A stretch of 64,000 bases of DNA from Dehalococcoidia bacterium (GTDB taxonomy: Bacteria; Chloroflexota; Dehalococcoidia; Lucifugimonadales; UBA3495): the NCBI GenBank assembly GCA_003523055.1, contig DPHC01000008.1, positions 14,588 through 78,587 of the forward strand, read 5' to 3'. Below, piece by piece: positions 58,989-64,000 of the stretch. The position numbers and the translations under genes are program-made. The notes beneath the pieces are model-generated. The model ran no database searches. It was not told the DNA's origin and saw only the letters and a list, made by a program, of their open reading frames with translations. Positions within the stretch are counted from its first letter, which is position 1. Each line of letters begins with the position of its first letter.

Positions 58989-60350
58989 ATGTCAGGATTT
59001 ATAATAGCAGGCGTCAAGAGTGGCGTAGGTAAAACCACGATAGCAAGTGGCATAATGTCTGCTTTGACCCAATCAGGTTATAAAATCCAACCATTTAAGG
59101 CAGGACCAGACTACATTGACCCCTCCTACCATACAGCCGCATGCGGAAACATAAGCAGAAACCTAGACAGTTGGCTACTAGAAGAGAATGTAATTCTTGA
59201 GTTATTTAATAGATCTTCTTCTAATGCGGACATATCCATAGTTGAAGGAGTTATGGGGCTATTTGATGGTCATTCCAATTTAAGTGACGAAGGTTCTACC
59301 GCTCATCTTGCAAAATTATTAAACATGCCGGTAATCTTAATCACTGATGCAAGCAAAGTCGCTAGGAGTGTTGCTGCAGAAGTTCTAGGATTCAAAGCGT
59401 TTGACAAAAATGTGAACATTGCCGGAGTTATATTAAATGGAATCGGCAGCGAACGACATTTAGATTTTTGCAAACCTCAAATAGAAGAAACGACTGGCAT
59501 ACCGGTACTGGGCTACATGCCAAGAAAACCTGAATTAACACAACCAGAACGGCACCTAGGATTAATTCCAACTATTGAAGGTAAAATCGCTTCTGAATGG
59601 CAACAACAATTAACTAACCAAATCCGTGAAACTATTGATCTTGACCAATTGATACAAATTGCAAAATCTCACAAAACTTCGCAATCAAAAAAACATGTGT
59701 TTCCAGTAGAATCCATAAAGCCACATGTCAGAATCGCAATAGCCAAAGATAAAGCATTCAATTTTTACTACCAAGACTCCTTGGATTTGTTATCTTCTTG
59801 GGGAGCCGAATTAGTGCCATTCAGCCCATTATCAGATATAGAAATACCAGAAAATTGTAACGGTATATACATGGGAGGAGGATTCCCGGAAGTGTACGCG
59901 AATGAATTATCTGACAACAAAACAATGAAACAGTCCATTTTATCTGCCTCTAAGGCTAATATCCCCATTTATGCAGAATGTGGTGGTTTGATGTACTTAG
60001 GTCAAAATATTATAAATTTTGACGGCACTGCGCTACCAATGACTGGCGTATTTAAATACAACTCACTCCTCGAAAATTCCAGGTTAACGCTTGGGTACCG
60101 AGAAATTGAATCTCAAATCACAACACCTATTTTAAATAAAAATCAGGTAGTCAAAGGTCATGAATTTCATTGGTCAGCTTTAGATGAAGCCTCGCCTTCA
60201 GAGCAGCCAATCTACAAGATTATCAATCAATCAAATAAACTGGAAGGATACTCCAAGAATAAAACTCATGCTACATATATTCATGTTCACCTTGGCAGTA
60301 GTAGTAAAAACTTAGCCAGCAATTTCATTAATTACTGTGCTCAAAACTAA
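58989..60350 (+). CDS. cbiA: cobyrinate a,c-diamide synthase
   Basis: 453-residue two-domain protein. The N-terminal dethiobiotin-synthetase-like ATPase domain is MSGFIIAGVKSGVGKTTIASGIMSAL (P-loop) with KAGPDYIDPSYHTAACG and SIVEGVMGLFDG. The C-terminal class I glutaminase domain (from about residue 245) has GIYMGGGFPEVYANEL, IYAECGGLMYLGQNI with the nucleophile Cys (AECGG), and GHEFHWS with its His. It amidates carboxylates a and c of cobyrinic acid using glutamine. The order of genes after it follows the adenosylation and nucleotide-loop steps. Confidence 0.94.
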   Translation: MSGFIIAGVKSGVGKTTIASGIMSALTQSGYKIQPFKAGPDYIDPSYHTAACGNISRNLDSWLLEENVILELFNRSSSNADISIVEGVMGLFDGHSNLSDEGSTAHLAKLLNMPVILITDASKVARSVAAEVLGFKAFDKNVNIAGVILNGIGSERHLDFCKPQIEETTGIPVLGYMPRKPELTQPERHLGLIPTIEGKIASEWQQQLTNQIRETIDLDQLIQIAKSHKTSQSKKHVFPVESIKPHVRIAIAKDKAFNFYYQDSLDLLSSWGAELVPFSPLSDIEIPENCNGIYMGGGFPEVYANELSDNKTMKQSILSASKANIPIYAECGGLMYLGQNIINFDGTALPMTGVFKYNSLLENSRLTLGYREIESQITTPILNKNQVVKGHEFHWSALDEASPSEQPIYKIINQSNKLEGYSKNKTHATYIHVHLGSSSKNLASNFINYCAQN

Positions 60351-60367
60351 TTTAATAAGGACATAAT

Positions 60368-60940
60368 ATGACAACTAACAGCGATCCAAGTAATACACCT
60401 CAGTCAGTAACTGGACCTAGAATCAATAAAGGCCTAGTGATTGTAAACACCGGTACAGGAAAGGGTAAAACTACTGCAGCTATGGGGGTGATGTTTAGAG
60501 CCTGGGGCAGAGGCATGAACGTTATTATGATGCAGTTCATAAAACACTCCACAGCAAACTTTGGTGAACAAAGAGCAGCAAAGAAAATAGGTATAACTAT
60601 AAAAGCTATGGGAGATGGGTTTACTTGGCGTTCGAAAGATTTAGATCAAAGCGCTGAATTAGCACAGGCACATTGGGAAGATTGTAAAAACATCATATTA
60701 AGTGGAGATTATGACTTGATAATACTTGATGAATTTACATACCCTTTGCATTATGGCTGGGTAGACGTGCAAGATGTCCTAAAAGTGCTCGACAAGAAAC
60801 CTGAAATGTTACATGTAATTATTACAGGCAGAAACGCCCCTGAAGAACTCATAGCATATGCAGATTTAGTAACTGATATGACATTAGTAAAACATCCGTA
60901 CAAAAGTGGAATCAAGGCACAACCTGGGATAGAATTTTAA
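60368..60940 (+). CDS. cobO: cob(I)alamin/corrinoid adenosyltransferase (CobO/BtuR type)
   Basis: 190-residue protein: GLVIVNTGTGKGKTTAAMGVMFRAWGRGMNVIMMQFIK is the P-loop (GTGKGKTT) at the N-terminus typical of CobA/BtuR, ATG at 60368 preceded by aaggacataat. DLIILDEFTYPLHYGWVDVQDVL and HVIITGRNAPEELIAYADLVTDMTLVKHPYKSGIKAQPGIEF are the remaining family blocks including the C-terminal tail that closes the active site. It transfers the adenosyl group of ATP to the Co(I) corrinoid. Confidence 0.95.
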   Translation: MTTNSDPSNTPQSVTGPRINKGLVIVNTGTGKGKTTAAMGVMFRAWGRGMNVIMMQFIKHSTANFGEQRAAKKIGITIKAMGDGFTWRSKDLDQSAELAQAHWEDCKNIILSGDYDLIILDEFTYPLHYGWVDVQDVLKVLDKKPEMLHVIITGRNAPEELIAYADLVTDMTLVKHPYKSGIKAQPGIEF

Positions 60941-60962
60941 ATTATAAAGCAGGTCAAATACA

Positions 60963-62003
60963 ATGGTTAATATAACGATAAATCCTCTGGACAAATCAGC
61001 ACAAGACCAAGCTTCTGCTCGCCAAAGCGAACTGACCAAACCAGCTGGTAGTTTAGGAAGATTAGAGGACCTATCTATACAATTATCTGGCATATATGGA
61101 TCTCATATGTACACAATACAAAACAAAATGACCGTAGTAGCAGCAGGAGACCATGGAGTTGTTGAAGAAGGAGTGAGTCAATTTCCTCAAGATGTGACTG
61201 CCCAAATGGTACTTAATTTCTTGTCTGGTGGAGCTGCAATAAATGTTTTATCTACTAAATCTCAATCTGGAATACTAGTAGTAGACGCTGGAGTGAAAAG
61301 TGAATTACCAGATCACGATCAACTAAAAAAATTAAAAATTAAAGCAGGTACCAACAATTTCGCTAAAGGCGCAGCGATGACACGAGATGAAGCCGGTCAA
61401 ACAATAGAAAATGGGATTAATCTAGCTATAGATCTCAGCCAAAAAGGCATTGATCTTCTTGCTTGTGGAGAAATGGGTATAGGTAACACTACATCTGCTA
61501 GTGCTATAACATCGGTCATATGCAAAAAAACTCCTGAAGAAGTAACAGGAACCGGAACCGGAATCAATGAAGAATCTCTTAAACTTAAAATAAAAACCAT
61601 TAAAAAATCTATAGCCTTAAACTCTCCTGATCCCGATGATGGTGTTGACGTGTTGTCTAAAGTAGGAGGATTCGAAATTGGATTTTTATCAGGTTTGATG
61701 TTAGGAGCTGCAAGTCAAAAGATTCCGATTATAGTTGATGGGTTTATATGCGCAGCAGCAGCATTAATCGCAAGTACAATTGAACCTCTTGTAAAAGGCT
61801 ACATGATCGGATCACACAAATCCGTAGAACCGGGGCACATAATAAGCCTCAATCATCTTGGTTTACAACCTTTATTAGACTTGAACATGCGGCTAGGAGA
61901 AGGAAGCGGTGCCGCTCTAGCAATGCCTATAATTGAGGCTTCTATGCTTTGTATGACCCAAATGGCAACATTTGGAGAAGCTGGGGTATCTGACGATTCA
62001 TAA
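60963..62003 (+). CDS. cobT: nicotinate-nucleotide-dimethylbenzimidazole phosphoribosyltransferase
   Basis: 346-residue protein: QSELTKPAGSLGRLEDLSIQLSGI (the KPxGSLGxLE signature), VVAAGDHGVVEEGVSQFPQDVTAQMVLNFLSGGAAINVLS, DLLACGEMGIGNTTSASAITSVI and VDGFICAAAALIAS...GSHKSVEPGH. The catalytic Glu near the C-terminus lies in MRLGEGSGAALAMPIIEAS. It activates the lower-ligand base as its alpha-ribotide for the nucleotide loop. Which base (DMB or another) is used cannot be told. Its stop overlaps the cobS ATG by one base. Confidence 0.95.
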   Translation: MVNITINPLDKSAQDQASARQSELTKPAGSLGRLEDLSIQLSGIYGSHMYTIQNKMTVVAAGDHGVVEEGVSQFPQDVTAQMVLNFLSGGAAINVLSTKSQSGILVVDAGVKSELPDHDQLKKLKIKAGTNNFAKGAAMTRDEAGQTIENGINLAIDLSQKGIDLLACGEMGIGNTTSASAITSVICKKTPEEVTGTGTGINEESLKLKIKTIKKSIALNSPDPDDGVDVLSKVGGFEIGFLSGLMLGAASQKIPIIVDGFICAAAALIASTIEPLVKGYMIGSHKSVEPGHIISLNHLGLQPLLDLNMRLGEGSGAALAMPIIEASMLCMTQMATFGEAGVSDDS

Positions 62004-62791
62004 TGACAACATTGATAAAATCAATCATATTATCATTTACCTTTCTAACATGGATTCCAATTACCAAGGCTATCAATTTCCAGCCTAGTGAGTTTAGATT
62101 ATCCATATCTTTTTATCCAATTGTAGGATTATTCTTAGGAAGCATTTTACTGCTAACTTATACTCTATCTGACTTGATCTTTCCAGTGCAAGTAACTGCG
62201 GCCGCAATGCTAGCGGTGTCATCATTTTCAACACGTTTTTTACATCTAGACGGGTTCATAGATTGCATGGATGGTTTTTTTGGAGGGAATACTCCGGAAA
62301 GAAGACTTGAGATATTAAAGGATCCGCACGTTGGAGCATTTGGTGTTATAGGTGGTATCTCATTATTACTATTAAAATATACCTTGCTGATTAGTCTATT
62401 AACACTACCTGCATCAAACTATATAGCAATTTTATTGTTCCCCTGCATATCACGATGGACTATGGTTCTTTCCATTATATTCTTCAAATACATCCGCACT
62501 GACGGTATAGGATCAACCTTTCAAGAAGGAACATCTTATATCCCGTTAATTATAGCTTCAACAACGACAATACTCATATGTTTTATTATTGCAAATACAT
62601 ACTTGATATTAATTCCATTTATAGCAGCTTCATTATGGGCAATCTTGTTCAATTTTATTGCTTCCAAACTTTTGAATGGAGGTATTACCGGTGATTGCTA
62701 TGGTGCAGTCAATGAAACATCTGAAGTAATAAGCATTGCAATAATATATTTCTTATTAACAAGCTATTGGGCAACATTGGTGATTTTATAA
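62003..62791 (+). CDS. cobS: adenosylcobinamide-GDP ribazoletransferase (cobalamin synthase)
   Basis: 262-residue membrane protein: ILSFTFLTWIPITKAINFQPSEFRLSISFYPIVGLFLGSILLL, then FSTRFLHLDGFIDCMDGFFGGNTPERRLEILKDPHVGAFGVIGGISLLLLKYTLL with the conserved LHLDGxxDxxDg...R.leImKDs..GafG metal and substrate motif, and GGITGDCYGAVNETSEVISIAI at the end. It joins adenosylcobinamide-GDP and alpha-ribazole (phosphate). The kinase/guanylyltransferase CobU/CobY that makes the GDP substrate has not appeared yet by the window end. Confidence 0.94.
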   Translation: MTTLIKSIILSFTFLTWIPITKAINFQPSEFRLSISFYPIVGLFLGSILLLTYTLSDLIFPVQVTAAAMLAVSSFSTRFLHLDGFIDCMDGFFGGNTPERRLEILKDPHVGAFGVIGGISLLLLKYTLLISLLTLPASNYIAILLFPCISRWTMVLSIIFFKYIRTDGIGSTFQEGTSYIPLIIASTTTILICFIIANTYLILIPFIAASLWAILFNFIASKLLNGGITGDCYGAVNETSEVISIAIIYFLLTSYWATLVIL

Positions 62792-62792
62792 C

Positions 62793-63740
62793 ATGTTTTT
62801 GCTACCGATATATGATTACTCATTGTTAATAATCTTCCTAATTGCTGTAAGTTACGACGTATTATTCGGAGAGTTACCCAGTAAAATACACCCAACAGTG
62901 TTCATGGGAAAAGTAATAGATATTACATCTAAAGTGCTACCTACGAAAGGTCGGAAATCGCTTGTTATGGGAGCTGTACTCGCAGTTTCAATGCCAGCTA
63001 TAAGTTTTACACTTACTATTTTGTTTTTATATTATTGTCGCCAGTTTCATGAAATTATTTACATTATAATTGGTTCTTTTTTACTCAAAAGCTCCTTCTC
63101 TTTAAAATTATTAGGGCAGTCTGCAAAAATAATCAAACATGATTTAACCTCCTTAGATTTAGAGTCCTCTAAGGATAATTTAACCTCGCTAGTAAGCAGA
63201 GATCCTAGTTCTCTCTCTAGAGAACAAATCATTGCTGCAACAATAGAATCAGTTTCCGAAAATACGTCCGATAGTTTCATAGCCCCAATATTATTTTTTG
63301 TAGTATTCGGAATCCCTGGAGCAATTGCTTACCGAGCTATAAACACATTAGATAGCATGATTGGTTATCACGGCAAATTTGAATATCAAGGTAAGGCTTC
63401 TGCCAAGCTAGACGACCTTGTAAATTGGATCCCCTCAAGAATATCAGCATTATTGATAGCATTCACATCAATATTTATCTCATCGCAAAAATTTAAATCA
63501 AGCTTTCACATCATGTTTAGAGACCACAACTTAACTGAAAGCCCAAATGCAGGATGGCCCATGTCAGCTATGGCTGGAGCTTTGGAAATAAGCTTAGAGA
63601 AAAACAATCTTTACAAATTAGGAGATAATCACACTCCCATAGCAGTAAAACACATAGACTCCGCTATATGTTCTTTATATTCAGTATCTTACCTAGCTAC
63701 TGCAGCTGTGGTAATATTTTTTCTGTTAAGGATTTTGTGA
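62793..63740 (+). CDS. cbiB: adenosylcobinamide-phosphate synthase (CbiB/CobD)
   Basis: 315-residue membrane protein with about five hydrophobic segments: IAVSYDVLFGELPSKIHPTVFMGKVID (D..fGdp...HPv...G), AKIIKHDLTSLDLESSKDNLTSLVSRDPSSLSREQIIAATIESVSENTSDSFIAPILFFVVFGIPGAIAYRAINTLDSMIGYH (the VSRDxxxLxxxxixxAxxESvxENxxDgivaPlFw signature), FRDHNLTESPNAGWPMSAMAGAL. It attaches aminopropanol (phosphate) to adenosylcobyric acid. It follows cobS by one base. Confidence 0.94.
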   Translation: MFLLPIYDYSLLIIFLIAVSYDVLFGELPSKIHPTVFMGKVIDITSKVLPTKGRKSLVMGAVLAVSMPAISFTLTILFLYYCRQFHEIIYIIIGSFLLKSSFSLKLLGQSAKIIKHDLTSLDLESSKDNLTSLVSRDPSSLSREQIIAATIESVSENTSDSFIAPILFFVVFGIPGAIAYRAINTLDSMIGYHGKFEYQGKASAKLDDLVNWIPSRISALLIAFTSIFISSQKFKSSFHIMFRDHNLTESPNAGWPMSAMAGALEISLEKNNLYKLGDNHTPIAVKHIDSAICSLYSVSYLATAAVVIFFLLRIL

Positions 63741-63746
63741 TTAAAA

Positions 63747-64000
63747 ATGAGTTATGTATCTAATATTATAACGTTTACTCCAGGAACTTTACCTAAATCA
63801 AAAGCGACTCATGGGGGAACTAATTTAACAGAACGTCAAAATTTAGGACTGGATAATGCAATAAATGACTTTAGTGCAAGTATTTCTCCACTAAACATAT
63901 CTGAAGAAGTGTTCAATGTTATAAAAGATATTAACTTATCAGAATATCCAGATCCAGAATGCTTATCTTTAAAAAACTCTATTGCTTCATCAATACAAAA
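63747..64000 (+). CDS. cobC: threonine-phosphate decarboxylase / histidinol-phosphate aminotransferase-like (CobC/CobD type), 3' end outside window
   Basis: Starts with ATG at 63747, six bases after the cbiB stop, and is open to the window end (84 codons). The translation has KSKATHGGTNLTERQNLG, DFSASISPLNISEEVFNVIKD and YPDPECLSLKNSIASSI, the N-terminal pattern of the L-threonine-O-3-phosphate decarboxylases of cobalamin synthesis (HGGn...DFSaniNPlg.p..v...l....YPdp....Lr..la). This enzyme makes the aminopropanol phosphate that CbiB attaches, so the neighbour fits perfectly. The PLP Lys region is beyond the window. Confidence 0.85.
   Translation, partial: MSYVSNIITFTPGTLPKSKATHGGTNLTERQNLGLDNAINDFSASISPLNISEEVFNVIKDINLSEYPDPECLSLKNSIASSIQ

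Noticed and set aside
1..64000. CRISPR arrays, insertion sequences and integrase genes
   Set aside because: No regularly spaced direct repeats, transposase or integrase motifs were seen.

Overview
The window is about 35% GC by eye and gene-dense. It has no rRNA, tRNA, CRISPR array or insertion sequence that I could find. It looks like a chromosome segment of a streamlined free-living bacterium. The gene set (bifunctional phosphoglucose/phosphomannose isomerase, acyl-CoA dehydrogenase and enoyl-CoA hydratase homologues, two type I glutamine synthetases, late cobalamin genes under a riboswitch) and the low GC would fit a planktonic Chloroflexota (SAR202/Dehalococcoidia-like) lineage, but that placement is inference and has no marker gene behind it.

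Region 1 (1-39642) is one uninterrupted plus-strand run of 36 genes with gaps of at most a few tens of bases and many ATGA or longer overlaps. It is a surface-glycan cluster. Its first part (482-16119) holds two NeuB-type synthases, two NeuA-type cytidylyltransferases, a NeuC-type epimerase, a KdsC-type phosphatase, a radical SAM/SPASM enzyme, an AsnB-type amidotransferase, a PIG-L deacetylase, a formyltransferase-like protein and two sugar oxidoreductases. Together they suggest one or two unusual nonulosonic (sialic-acid-like) sugars. The middle part (16148-25186) has a capsule-synthesis protein, an M14-like protein, the CDP-3,6-dideoxyhexose genes rfbF-rfbG-rfbH, and a polyprenyl-phosphate glycosyltransferase paired with a GT-C membrane transferase. 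The last part (25179-39642) has four GT4 glycosyltransferases, two WecB-type epimerases, two SDR epimerases, a carbamoyltransferase, an Asp-box propeller protein, an MDR-Gfo/Idh fusion, a PglC-like initiating phosphoglycosyltransferase and a phosphoglucose/phosphomannose isomerase. No Wzx, Wzy or ABC exporter is visible.

Region 2 (39643-46118) holds a bicupin, a minus-strand acyl-CoA dehydrogenase, ligA, pth and a secreted zinc metalloprotease lipoprotein. Region 3 (46100-50519) is a minus-strand nitrogen module of two glutamine synthetases and an ammonium transporter. An 11-bp-periodic array of TTAC half-sites lies directly upstream of the amtB promoter, and the same motif sits in a long palindrome upstream of glnA. 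Region 4 (50520-58260) has queF-queC, an orphan protein with a phage-primase-like C-terminus, a zinc-type dehydrogenase, an enoyl-CoA-hydratase-like protein, tlyA, pncC, an MBL hydrolase, a small membrane protein, an EamA transporter and a VOC protein. Region 5 (58261-64000) is a cobalamin operon: a riboswitch with a visible terminator and a candidate antiterminator, then a thioredoxin-fold Fe-S-like small protein, cbiA, cobO, cobT, cobS, cbiB and the start of a threonine-phosphate decarboxylase gene cut by the window edge.

Non-ATG starts are common (TTG at 36827, 38590, 53724 and probably 17683; GTG at 41666). One gene (23906-25186) appears to have no ATG, GTG or TTG at its true beginning.
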